Origin: Ruegeria sp. A3M17
GTDB lineage: Bacteria > Pseudomonadota > Alphaproteobacteria > Rhodobacterales > Rhodobacteraceae
DNA length: 64,000 nucleotides
Assembly (NCBI RefSeq): GCF_003318255.1
Contig: NZ_QOCF01000031.1
Coordinates: 124,001 to 188,000 of the forward strand
Direction: 5' to 3'
Below, in pieces: positions 43,469-51,520 of the stretch. The translations under genes and the position numbers were made by a program. Under the pieces are notes generated by a model. That model was not told the DNA's origin. It was given only the letters and a program-made list of their open reading frames with translations, and ran no database searches. Numbering within the stretch: position 1 is the first letter of the stretch; each line of letters opens with the position of its first letter.

Positions 43469-44128
43469 ATGCAGAAACCATCCACAATAAAAGAGATTCA
43501 GGCCTTAGTGGCGGCATCTCCCTGGCTTAGTGCGATAGATGAACGTCTGGCTAACGGCCTGGTAAATTCAGGTCGCAGTGTGAGTGTCGAAAGTGGCGCG
43601 GGCATTTATGCACTCTCTGATCATGATCAATCCGTTTTTGCCGTTGTGTCAGGGGCTGTTGGAATTCAGTTGGACGATGGCCAATCCGGGATCGTGTTGG
43701 GCCATGTGTTCGGGCCCGGTGCCTGGTTTGGCGAGGCGGCGGCAATCACCGGCTCGCCCCGACAGATTGGCGCGATTGCTCTGACAGATTGCCAACTGCT
43801 GCGGGTCCCGTACGAGGCTTTGATCCAACTAGAGCAGGACGACCAACCGATATGGCGTGCGCTTGGGGCGCTGGCCGTCACAAATGGCGCACTTGCCATT
43901 CGCGTTGCCCGTGATCTTATGCTGGCGGATTCCAAACTGCGCAGCCTTACAATCCTGACCAGGATATCCGACGCGTTTGCGCCGACCCGCGCCATTCCCC
44001 TGACCCAACAGCATTTGGCTGAGATTTGTCGCTTGTCCCGAAGTGCCTTCGCCAAGCTCGTTGCAGAGCTGGAGGCCGGCGGGTTGGTTCAGCGAAAATA
44101 CGGCTCACTTGTGGTCGTTCCGCAATGA
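43469..44128 (+). CDS. Crp/Fnr-family transcriptional regulator
   Basis: The 219-residue protein (ATG at 43469; an adjacent TTG would add one residue) has a cyclic-nucleotide-binding-like beta-barrel (VVSGAVGIQLDDGQSGIVLGHVFGPGAWFGEAAAI) and a C-terminal helix-turn-helix (LTQQHLAEICRLSRSAFAKLVAELEAGGLVQRKYG). It lacks the N-terminal Cys cluster of FNR. Phosphate-binding Arg-Ser of true CRP is not obvious (GSPRQIGAIALTDC), so cAMP binding is uncertain. It is divergent from the barrel gene with 86 bases between and probably controls the barrel/DUF3604 genes. Confidence 0.88.
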   Translation: MQKPSTIKEIQALVAASPWLSAIDERLANGLVNSGRSVSVESGAGIYALSDHDQSVFAVVSGAVGIQLDDGQSGIVLGHVFGPGAWFGEAAAITGSPRQIGAIALTDCQLLRVPYEALIQLEQDDQPIWRALGALAVTNGALAIRVARDLMLADSKLRSLTILTRISDAFAPTRAIPLTQQHLAEICRLSRSAFAKLVAELEAGGLVQRKYGSLVVVPQ

Positions 44129-44163
44129 TGGTCCCAGGCACAGGAGCGCTCCATCATTTTTTT
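44124..44163 (+). terminator. Rho-independent terminator of the Crp-like gene
   Basis: AATGATGG (44124-44131) pairs with CCATCATT (44151-44158) and is followed by a run of seven T ending at 44163. The left arm includes the stop codon of the Crp-like gene. The 19-base loop is long but contains a self-complementary AGCGCT. Confidence 0.7.
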
Positions 44164-44431
44164 GATGTGCGGATTGCAGCAGTTGGAATCCGGGCCGAAT
44201 ATTCACGCATTTTTGCCTAGACCTACCTCTGCAAGCAGTATTCGGGAAGTCTTGCTACCGCGGTATTCGACGTACTGCCTGAGCGAGGACCTTGCGATCT
44301 GGTAAGGGCGTTTTTCGTAGCAATTAAGCTTGGTTAACCCCTGAAACGAGAGCGCCAATTGAACTGAAAGGGAGTTTCCCATCAGCGTTTTTAGGGTGTC
44401 ACCAAAAACGACAGCGCTAACCGCTATTGGT
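44164..44431. other. Intergenic stretch, no supported gene
   Basis: After the terminator, about 270 bases precede the end of the SH3 gene. A minus-strand frame at 44203-44463 (86 codons, overlapping the SH3 gene) is open, but has no recognisable family, no signal sequence and a composition unlike its neighbours, so it is not called. Confidence 0.4.
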
Positions 44432-44737
44432 TCAGATTTTTTGCAAATATGCCCAGGAGACATACCCCTTTAATCCACGCGCGCGTTGCAAGGACACACG
44501 GCACCACCGGGTGCCACCGGTTTGCTCGCAACTGTGAACTCGAACAGCAGTTCCATTTGGAAGACCCACGATCACGTTAAAACCCACTCCAGGTCCTGCA
44601 CGCAATTTCAGCATGTCTCCATCTTCAACTCCAAAAACCTTGTATCGTCCAAGAGATGCCGCTGCTGCAGTGTCAGTTTGGACAATGACGCCTATGAAAA
44701 ATGCCGCTAAGGGTAAAAAGATTGCACTACGCATCAC
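44432..44737 (-). CDS. Secreted bacterial SH3-domain protein
   Basis: The 101-residue protein has a signal peptide (IFLPLAAFFIGVIVQTDTAAAA) and one bacterial SH3 domain: KVFGVEDGDMLKLRAGPGVGFNVIVGLPNGTAV, then GTRWCRVSLQRARGLKGYVSWAYL. The two Cys residues (CEQTGGTRWC) may form a disulfide in the periplasm. Such small SH3 proteins usually bind peptidoglycan or modulate wall enzymes. The gene stands alone. Confidence 0.82.
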   Translation of the reverse strand: MMRSAIFLPLAAFFIGVIVQTDTAAAASLGRYKVFGVEDGDMLKLRAGPGVGFNVIVGLPNGTAVRVHSCEQTGGTRWCRVSLQRARGLKGYVSWAYLQKI

Positions 44738-45041
44738 GTTAACCTGCCTGTTGCCTCAACTCCAATCGTAGCGACTCAGATCATCAAGCGGAACTACCTG
44801 ACAACAGAAAACACACTTCTTGACCTACCATTGATGCAAAATTCTCATCTGTGCTGGAGATCTGGTTTGCGCCGATAGTGACGACTGGCTGATAACTCAA
44901 AAACGTGGTGCCAACTTCATCTGCAAGCAACGGATCCACTGCTCTGCGCCTAATTTCGTTGCTAAAATAAGGTTTGAACTTGAGTGCATTTTGATGTCGA
45001 ACGCCCACCGCATATCTGATCCATCAATGACAACTGGGTTA
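44738..45041. other. Gene-poor stretch left of the IS element, possible gene remnant
   Basis: The stretch contains overlapping minus-strand frames (44784-45008 and 44897-45041) whose text (PVVIDGSDMRWAFDI; NALKFKPYFSNEIRRRAVDPLL) is in two different frames. Joining the two flanks of the IS keeps the frame open across the insertion point (PQELNSELNPVVIDG), but an in-frame TAG lies 11 codons upstream of the junction, so this looks like an old, decayed coding sequence interrupted by the IS. No family was recognised. Confidence 0.35.
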
Positions 45042-45873
45042 GGGTCAGGATGCATTGATTTTTGTTTTGCCGCGTGCTTCACGGCTCCAAGAAACGGAGC
45101 GGTGACATGAGCGACCTATTTTGGCTGACCGATGTGCAGATGGCCAAGCTCACCCCTTTCTTTCCGAAGTCGCACGGCAAGCCTCGGGTTGATGATAAAC
45201 GGGTTTTGAGCGGGATTATCTTCATCAATCGCAATGGGTTGCGCTGGCGGGGCGCCCCCAAGGAATACGGGCCACACAAGACGCTTTACAGCCGTTGGAA
45301 GCGTTGGAGCGAAAAAGGCATCTTCGCGCGGATCATGGCTGGTCTGGCCGCCGAGCACGGCGAAGAAAAGACGGTTATGATCGATGCCACATATCTAAAG
45401 GCCCATCGCACGGCATCCAGTTTGGGGGTCAAAAAGGGGGCGTGGTCGCCTGATTGTCAGAACCAAAGGCGGCATGAATACCAAGTTGCACACAATCTGC
45501 GACAGCAATGGGTTGCCTTAGAACCTCTTTGTCACCGCCGGGCAGGTCAGCGATTACATCGGTGCGCGGGCTCTGCTCAGCAGCCTCCCAAATGTGGACT
45601 GGCTGCTCGGCGATCGCGGCTATGATGCCGACTGGTTCCGAGACGCGTTGAAAGACAAAAGGATACGCGCCTGCATCCCCGGTCGAAAGCAACGCAAGAC
45701 ACCAGTCAAATACGACAAGCGCAGATACAAGCGGCGAAACCGCATCGAGATCATGTTTGGCAGGCTCAAAGATTGGAGACGCGTCGCGACCCGCTACGAT
45801 CGCTGCCCGAAAGTCTTCCTCTCAGCAATCGCTCTCGCGGCAACTGTCATCTACTGGTTATGAATCCTGAGCC
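45042..45873 (+). mobile_element. IS5-family (IS427-type) insertion sequence, decayed
   Basis: The element is 832 bases. Its imperfect terminal inverted repeats are GGGTCAGGATGCAT (45042-45055) and, at the right end, the complement of GGCTCAGGATTCAT (45860-45873); 12 of 14 bases match. It is flanked on both sides by TA, and the rebuilt target tTAa fits the YTAR preference of the IS427 group of IS5. It holds one transposase gene that needs a frameshift and also carries a nonsense codon. Confidence 0.85.
45107..45863 (+). pseudogene. IS5-family transposase, frameshifted and with a nonsense codon
   Basis: The first frame runs from the ATG at 45107 (DLFWLTDVQMAKLTPFFPKSHG, with the first Asp in MIDATYLKAH) and reaches KKG near 45437. 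The catalytic remainder (second Asp in LLGDRGYDADWF, Glu in RRNRIEIMFGRLKDWRR) lies in another frame, and the shift falls in the run AAAAAGGGGG at 45431-45440. IS427-type elements commonly use programmed frameshifting here, so the shift alone is not damage. However, in the second frame a TAG at 45519-45521 replaces the expected TTG Leu codon (GLP-stop-NLF), which should abolish full-length transposase. Confidence 0.85.
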
Positions 45874-46708
45874 TAAGTTCGCTATTAAGTTCTTGGGGCT
45901 AGAAGACCAAAACTGACGACCACAGCAAGATCAAGAGACGCGCTATTGGCGTTCCGGAGCGATTTAGACGGTTCAAATTGGCTGCTTATCGTAGCAGCGA
46001 GTGCTTTTGGGGGAGATGGCATTCAAGGCAGAAATCTATTTGTAAGTGCTTTCATGCTTGCGTCTGCTAGGATCAGGAGGCGTTGGTTGCCGCTTCCCAA
46101 TTTCTTTGCTCTACTGATACATCCCAACTTCGGTCGAATTTGCTCTTCGACATGGGATTGGTTGGTTTCTTCTATCCTCTTGGAGTGTGAGTACCGAGCT
46201 TACACCAACACAACGGGTCGTTGAGAACACGGTTAACATTGCGTACTTGGCCGCAGCAGATGTACTTGTAATTGAACTGCTTCAACACTCAATCGGTAGA
46301 TGGCAAACACAACAAATCTATCATGACCGCTTACTTTAGGATTTTTGCTGAACGCGTTTGAATTCGTGCTATCCACTTGGATGACGACTTCTTGGGGCAC
46401 AAAACCCAAAGCTCATTGACGTAAATTGGGTAAAATGCCGGCCTCGACCAAAACTCATCCAAAAACTCAATGGCCACCAAGCAGATCTTCGCGGCGTGTG
46501 AGGTACTAGGCCTCAGCGACGGCGGCAATGCACAGGAAGCGAGCAATAAACAAAGATGCAGTGTTTTTGATCCGTGGACAGTTGCGGTGCGGACGATACC
46601 GACGTTCGGGTTCCCTGCACGAAAGGTCAGTGTCCACGCATCACGACCGAAACGGAAAACGCCTGGGCACATTCGGATACCTGGCAGCAGACGCGAACAG
46701 AAATTGAG
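45874..46708. other. 835-base gene-poor stretch
   Basis: Several open frames of 60-113 codons occur on both strands (e.g. 45946-46224 plus, 46331-46672 minus), but none has a recognisable domain, a convincing ribosome-binding site or codon use like the neighbouring genes. The base composition is more AT-rich than that of the catabolic regions. It may contain decayed DNA to the right of the IS element. Confidence 0.45.
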
Positions 46709-47269
46709 TTACCCGTCATCTTTCGGATAGATAAACCCGTTTACCGGGTAGAAATTGCCATACTGGCCCGGCTTGGTTTCGACCCGGACCAAGGTCCAAT
46801 CATTGTTTTTGGATACGTCCCTGACGCCCATTTTCAACGATACTTTATTGCGGTGCCAGTTGGCGTGATTCACGATGACTTCCCGGTCCGTGACAATACT
46901 GGACACGACAGCCACATGACCCAAAGGCATCCCGCCGGTTGCTCGAAACGACATCACCGCACCGACAGCTGGTTCATTGCCCCGTTCAAAAATACTGCGC
47001 GCCCTACCCCACCAATCCTTGGCGTTGCCGCGAATTTGGATACCGCTGAGGTTCCGTGCATAGGGCACGCACCACACTCTTTGCCCACGGGCTTGCTTTT
47101 GCGCGACCTCACGCAGAGCCATTGACTGACGTTCCGGATTAAGGTCCGCATCGGTTGGACTCTTAGCGCAGGCAGAGAATAGACTAAGAACCCCAATCGC
47201 GATCGCGGTTCGGGCGGCACCAAAAAAGCGTGGCCAAATCGTATTTGTTTTATGGGCGCTGTTTTGCAA
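46709..47269 (-). CDS. CHAP-domain (peptidoglycan amidase-like) lipoprotein
   Basis: The 186-residue protein has a hydrophobic signal ending in LFSAC, so Cys34 is a probable lipidation site. The CHAP domain has catalytic Cys67 (RVWCVPYARNLSG), His118 (GMPLGHVAVVSS) and a third residue around Asn137 (VNHANW). CHAP enzymes cleave peptide bonds in peptidoglycan. It probably remodels the cell wall at the outer membrane's inner face. The gene stands alone, and the neighbouring small SH3 protein at 44432 could be functionally related but is not adjacent. Confidence 0.85.
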   Translation of the reverse strand: MQNSAHKTNTIWPRFFGAARTAIAIGVLSLFSACAKSPTDADLNPERQSMALREVAQKQARGQRVWCVPYARNLSGIQIRGNAKDWWGRARSIFERGNEPAVGAVMSFRATGGMPLGHVAVVSSIVTDREVIVNHANWHRNKVSLKMGVRDVSKNNDWTLVRVETKPGQYGNFYPVNGFIYPKDDG

Positions 47270-47678
47270 GACGCTTCATTGCCGGTTCGAAGATTGACGG
47301 ATTTCTACGCTGATTTGATCAAGAATGAAAAGAGGCCTGCCAATTCCCCAGCAAGATATTGCCAGTTCCCTGTGCCACCATTAGCCCAATGGCTGAGATG
47401 AAAGACGCATATGCACTTTTGGTGACAAATGTTGCGCTTGGATAAGGAAGTAGCAAAAGGCTCAGAACCGACGTTCACGAAACTTCGCTCGCCATCTGAA
47501 TTGCGGACAAATCTGATTGGCGCACAAGCAGCGTGATCACTAGCTCAGCCGTCACTAACTACACTCAATTCTTGGTTGTACAACTCTGGTCGGGCCGAAT
47601 TCATAAGACAGTTTGGAGAATTTTTGCTAGTCTATCTTATTGTCACTGCACTCGACTTTGCGTGGAGGCGTTGGTCTT
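47270..47678. other. Intergenic stretch with the control region of the DUF3365/kinase operon
   Basis: About 409 bases separate the divergent CHAP gene and the signalling operon. It must hold the promoters of both. I see no convincing palindrome or small gene. Confidence 0.4.
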
Positions 47679-48428
47679 TTGAAGAATTCAATTTTAGCAG
47701 CAGCGGTCATTTTGAGTACATTCTATCCGCTTAGTCCGGATGGTGTTGCGGCGCAAACCGCAGAAGAGGTTGAGACGGGCAACCGACTAGCGGCGGTGTT
47801 GCGAGCCGGTCGAAGTGTGGTGTCAAACAGCCAAGAACTAATCAACGATCCAACCGTCACTGACAAAGGTCTATCCGGTGACGTATTTTATGAGAAAGTT
47901 ATTCAGGCCTACTTGGAGGCCAATGGCGAACCACCGCTGCATGATGGACTGGACCCATTGGAGCGTAGGCTTACTGAAACGCAACTGGACGCTATGGTCA
48001 CTGTTATCGACGCAAACCAAGAGATAATAAATGCCGAAGGAGTGGCTTTCAAAGGTTTTATTCCAGCGGTTTTTGCCCGGTTGGTAAATGAGCAATTCGC
48101 TGATGAAATCGGCACATCTGCCATGGTCAAGGTAACTGCGCCCTCGGAACTTGTCCGCAATCGCATGGCCCGTCCCGATACTTGGGAGAACTCGGTTATC
48201 GAGGAAAAGTTCAAGAACTCTTCTTGGGCCGAAGGGCAGCCATTTTTCGAAGAAACTGACGTTTCAGGAACACCCGCTTTCCGAATGCTGATCCCCGAAT
48301 ACTACTCTGAGTCCTGTCTTTCATGCCACGGATCGCCAGCGGGTGAAACGGATGTGACCGGTTTCCCAAAAGAAGGTGGGCAACTTGGGGATCTGGCAGG
48401 TGCAATCAGCATAACCCTTTTTAGATGA
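47679..48428 (+). CDS. Periplasmic haem-c DUF3365 (Tll0287-like) sensor protein
   Basis: The 249-residue form starts at a TTG at 47679 preceded by GGAGG at 47664-47668; an upstream in-frame TTG at 47640 lacks such a site. A signal peptide (NSILAAAVILSTFYPLSP, cut near AAQTAEE) leads to a DUF3365/Tll0287-like sensor fold. Near the end C213-L-S-C216-H217 is a CxxCH haem-attachment motif. Tll0287-type proteins bind haem and resemble PAS sensors. The gene overlaps the hybrid kinase gene by four bases (ATGA), so it is probably the separate sensory subunit of that kinase, reading a gas or redox signal in the periplasm. Confidence 0.85.
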   Translation: MKNSILAAAVILSTFYPLSPDGVAAQTAEEVETGNRLAAVLRAGRSVVSNSQELINDPTVTDKGLSGDVFYEKVIQAYLEANGEPPLHDGLDPLERRLTETQLDAMVTVIDANQEIINAEGVAFKGFIPAVFARLVNEQFADEIGTSAMVKVTAPSELVRNRMARPDTWENSVIEEKFKNSSWAEGQPFFEETDVSGTPAFRMLIPEYYSESCLSCHGSPAGETDVTGFPKEGGQLGDLAGAISITLFR

Positions 48429-51130
48429 AACAAGAACCTGGTGTGAGTGACAATTGGCGGTGGGTGTCCGAAAACACTATTCCGGTGCGCATAGGATCAC
48501 TGTCGGCGCTATTGTTAGCTGCTTTGGTCGTGAGCACCATTGTGATGGTCTACGATCTGGCGCGCAACCAAGCCCGCATACAGGACGCAAATACTGAGTT
48601 TCACCGGCTGGAAGTGGCAGGCCAGGCAGATCGTCAATTTGGAGAGATGAGGTACTGGCTGACGGATCTTTCTGTCAGCTTACTGACCCTTTCGGAGCGG
48701 CGCGCGAACGAAGCAAGCACGAAGCTCAATAGCAGCCTCGAACAGCTCTCCGCTTTTGCACCCGAGTCCGCAGCCAGCGTGCAAGAGCAGGCAAACTCCT
48801 ATTACGAAACTTCCATGCAAGCAGCCGATGCTTACACCGACGGCAACAGAGTGCTGGGAAATACTTTACTTGCACAGGCCCGAGTGGCCAGTGATGCTGT
48901 CGACAAGACGCTGACGCAATTGGTCGAGGACCTATCCAAAAGCGCCGACCAAACCAGAAATGAAGCAACGGTTGCCGCCAAGGCAGCGATGAACCGAGCG
49001 ATCATTGCATGTGTTGTCATTGTGATATTGGGAGCGCTTCTTACCTGGCGTGCTCTGAGATCGATCGTTGTGCCACTGCATGCAATCAACATTGCGATTT
49101 CAGGCCTGATCCGGGGTGAACGGGATGTCGCGCTGCCGCCCGAAGGCCCTGATGAGCTGGGCCGGATGTCCCAAGCGCTAAGGGCCCTTCGCGACAGCCA
49201 GGACAAACGGCGCGAACTAGAAGAAGAAGCGCGTGCCCAGCGCAATACAATCCTCACTGCGATTGAAACAATCCCAGATGGATTTGCGCTGTTCGACAAC
49301 GAAGACGAGCTCATACTCTTCAACGACCGATTCCGAAGTATTTTCGCACATGTGGACGACATTCTTGTGCCGGGCACACGGTTCGAAGACATCTTGAGGC
49401 TGCAGCTGGAACGAAAATCGGTGGATACCGGCGATGTTCCAGACGAAGAGTGGATTAGCAGCCGGCTCGCACGACATCGCAGACCTGACGGGGATCGCCA
49501 AGAAGTCTTGCTGGGTGGTGCCTGGATTCAGGTATCAAAACGCCAGACACCCGACGGGGGCACGGTCGCCGTTTATAGCGATATTTCTGACCTTAAGTCC
49601 AAACAGGAACAACTTGAAGAAGCCAACGCGCAGGCGATCGCGGCCAGCTCGGCTAAAAGCCAGTTCCTGGCTTCCATGAGCCATGAGTTGCGTACACCGC
49701 TGAACGCAATCATCGGCTATAGCGAAATGCTGTCCGAAGATGCGCAGGAAATGGGTTTCGAGACAGCGATCGATGATCTGGAGAAGATCATGGCATCTGG
49801 GCGGCATCTGCTCTCTCTCATCAATGACGTTCTTGATCTATCCAAGATCGAAGCGGGCAAAATGGAAATGTACCCGGAACGCTTCGCCCTCCGACCCTTG
49901 TTGGACGAAGTCGCTTCAACGGTGGTGCCCTTGGTGAGCAAGAATGGAAATGATCTGGTTCTCTCTTGTGATCTCGAAGACACTGACGAGATCGAAACCG
50001 ATAAAACCAAACTCCGGCAGAACCTTTTCAACCTGTTGTCCAATGCTGCAAAGTTCACCGAAAGTGGTAAGATTGAGCTTCTTGTCTCCAAACTGGAAAA
50101 AAACGACCAGGACTATTTTCGATTTTCAGTGGCAGACGAAGGTATCGGCATGACCCCAAAGCAACGCGACAAGCTGTTCCAGGCGTTCGTCCAAGCTGAC
50201 CAGTCTACTACGCGAAATTTCGGGGGCACCGGGTTAGGGCTCGCCATTGCACAGGAATTTACACGTATGATGGGTGGACACATCACAGTCGATAGCAAAG
50301 AGGGTGTTGGATCAACCTTCTCTTTCGAAATCCCAGCCCGCTACGATACCGTTTCTACGTCGATTAATGATCATAGCGAAACGTCACCGGACACTGCTTT
50401 GGGCCGCGTTCTGATCGTGGATGATGAAGAAGACGCACGGAACGCGGTTGCACAAATCGTGCGCGAGGAAGGGTATGATGTCTTGCTGGCATCGAATGCG
50501 GAGGCAGGCATGGAAATCGCGCGCTCGCAAAAGCCTGACGTTATTCTTCTGGACGTTATTATGCCCGAACGCGACGGTTGGTCGATGTTAAAAGAACTCA
50601 AGGCTGACGCGAAGCTTTGCGAAACACCCGTCGTCCTGGCCACGATTGTCGCGGATCGCGACATGGGACTTGCCTTCGGAGCGATCGAGCACCTTATTAA
50701 ACCCATTGATCCTGCACGGCTGATTTCAACACTAGATTCAATCGCCACGGGGCGTGACAAGGATGTGCTGATCGTTGACGACGATATGTCAACGCGGAAC
50801 CTGTTTCGCCGTATTTTGACGCGCAATGGTTGGACAGTGCGTGAGGCGGCAGACGGTCACGGCGCGCTCAGCCAATTGAAATCCAAAAGGCCGACTCTGA
50901 TGGTATTGGATATCATGATGCCGAATGTTGACGGTTTCGATGTTCTCAAAACGGTTCGCACAACCGATGGGCTTGCAGATTTGCCGGTGATCGTAGCCAC
51001 ATCCAAGGACCTCACGCGGGACGAGCTGGATTGGTTAAAAGCCCATTCAGATGAAGTCATTCGCAAAGGCGATACGGGTCGAGGTGATCTGATTGCGGCA
51101 CTGAAACGTCAGCTACAGGATTACTCATAA
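48425..51130 (+). CDS. Hybrid sensor histidine kinase with two receivers
   Basis: The 901-residue protein has in order: TM helix 1 (about 23-43), a helical periplasmic region, TM helix 2 (about 191-209), HAMP (about 210-262), PAS (about 275-388), DHp with phospho-His420 (SMSHELRTPLNAIIGYSEM), HATPase with N-box (LFNLLSNAAKF), G1 (DEGIGM) and G2 (GGTGLGLAIAQ), and two receivers with phospho-acceptors D710 (ILLDVIMPERDG) and D829 (MVLDIMMPNVDG). The second receiver is followed by a short C-terminal tail. It probably receives the signal from the DUF3365 protein and phosphorylates its receivers and the stand-alone regulator encoded 18 bases downstream. Confidence 0.94.
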   Translation: MKQEPGVSDNWRWVSENTIPVRIGSLSALLLAALVVSTIVMVYDLARNQARIQDANTEFHRLEVAGQADRQFGEMRYWLTDLSVSLLTLSERRANEASTKLNSSLEQLSAFAPESAASVQEQANSYYETSMQAADAYTDGNRVLGNTLLAQARVASDAVDKTLTQLVEDLSKSADQTRNEATVAAKAAMNRAIIACVVIVILGALLTWRALRSIVVPLHAINIAISGLIRGERDVALPPEGPDELGRMSQALRALRDSQDKRRELEEEARAQRNTILTAIETIPDGFALFDNEDELILFNDRFRSIFAHVDDILVPGTRFEDILRLQLERKSVDTGDVPDEEWISSRLARHRRPDGDRQEVLLGGAWIQVSKRQTPDGGTVAVYSDISDLKSKQEQLEEANAQAIAASSAKSQFLASMSHELRTPLNAIIGYSEMLSEDAQEMGFETAIDDLEKIMASGRHLLSLINDVLDLSKIEAGKMEMYPERFALRPLLDEVASTVVPLVSKNGNDLVLSCDLEDTDEIETDKTKLRQNLFNLLSNAAKFTESGKIELLVSKLEKNDQDYFRFSVADEGIGMTPKQRDKLFQAFVQADQSTTRNFGGTGLGLAIAQEFTRMMGGHITVDSKEGVGSTFSFEIPARYDTVSTSINDHSETSPDTALGRVLIVDDEEDARNAVAQIVREEGYDVLLASNAEAGMEIARSQKPDVILLDVIMPERDGWSMLKELKADAKLCETPVVLATIVADRDMGLAFGAIEHLIKPIDPARLISTLDSIATGRDKDVLIVDDDMSTRNLFRRILTRNGWTVREAADGHGALSQLKSKRPTLMVLDIMMPNVDGFDVLKTVRTTDGLADLPVIVATSKDLTRDELDWLKAHSDEVIRKGDTGRGDLIAALKRQLQDYS

Positions 51131-51148
51131 GTCGGAAAGTTAAAGGCG

Positions 51149-51514
51149 ATGGCAAAGATACTTATTGTGGAAGACAATGATATGAACCTCGACATGCTGT
51201 CGCGCCGGCTGCAGAGAAAAGGCTACGAAACCGTATCGGCCCGCGATGGTCAGGCTGGTGTCGAACAAGCCCTATCGGATAAACCAGATCTGATTTTAAT
51301 GGACATGAGCCTGCCCGTAATCGACGGGTGGGAGGCGACCAGACAGATAAAAGCAAACCCAGACACAAGAGCTATCCCAGTTGTCGCTTTGACAGCCCAT
51401 GCGATGCAGAGTGATCGCGACAAAGCCATGGAGGCAGGTTGCGACGAATTCTATACCAAACCGATCGAACTGCCTGGGTTGCTGGAGATTATTAAAAAAC
51501 TGCTGGACGGGTAG
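51149..51514 (+). CDS. Single-domain response regulator (DivK-like)
   Basis: The 121-residue protein is one receiver domain: acidic pocket E8-D9, phospho-acceptor D52 (LILMDMSLP), a Thr at VVALTAHAM and Lys in YTKPIEL. The text resembles DivK-type shuttle receivers. It has no output domain, so it most likely carries phosphoryl groups between the hybrid kinase and the DHp-like helices of the next protein. The downstream gene begins 7 bases later. Confidence 0.92.
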   Translation: MAKILIVEDNDMNLDMLSRRLQRKGYETVSARDGQAGVEQALSDKPDLILMDMSLPVIDGWEATRQIKANPDTRAIPVVALTAHAMQSDRDKAMEAGCDEFYTKPIELPGLLEIIKKLLDG

Positions 51515-51520
51515 CGCGGC

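Noticed and set aside
44203-44463. Minus-strand 86-codon frame after the SH3 gene
   Set aside because: It overlaps the SH3 gene in another frame and has no recognisable domain or translation signal.
46331-46672. Minus-strand 113-codon frame in the gene-poor stretch
   Set aside because: There is no family resemblance, its start is not supported and its composition is unlike neighbouring genes.
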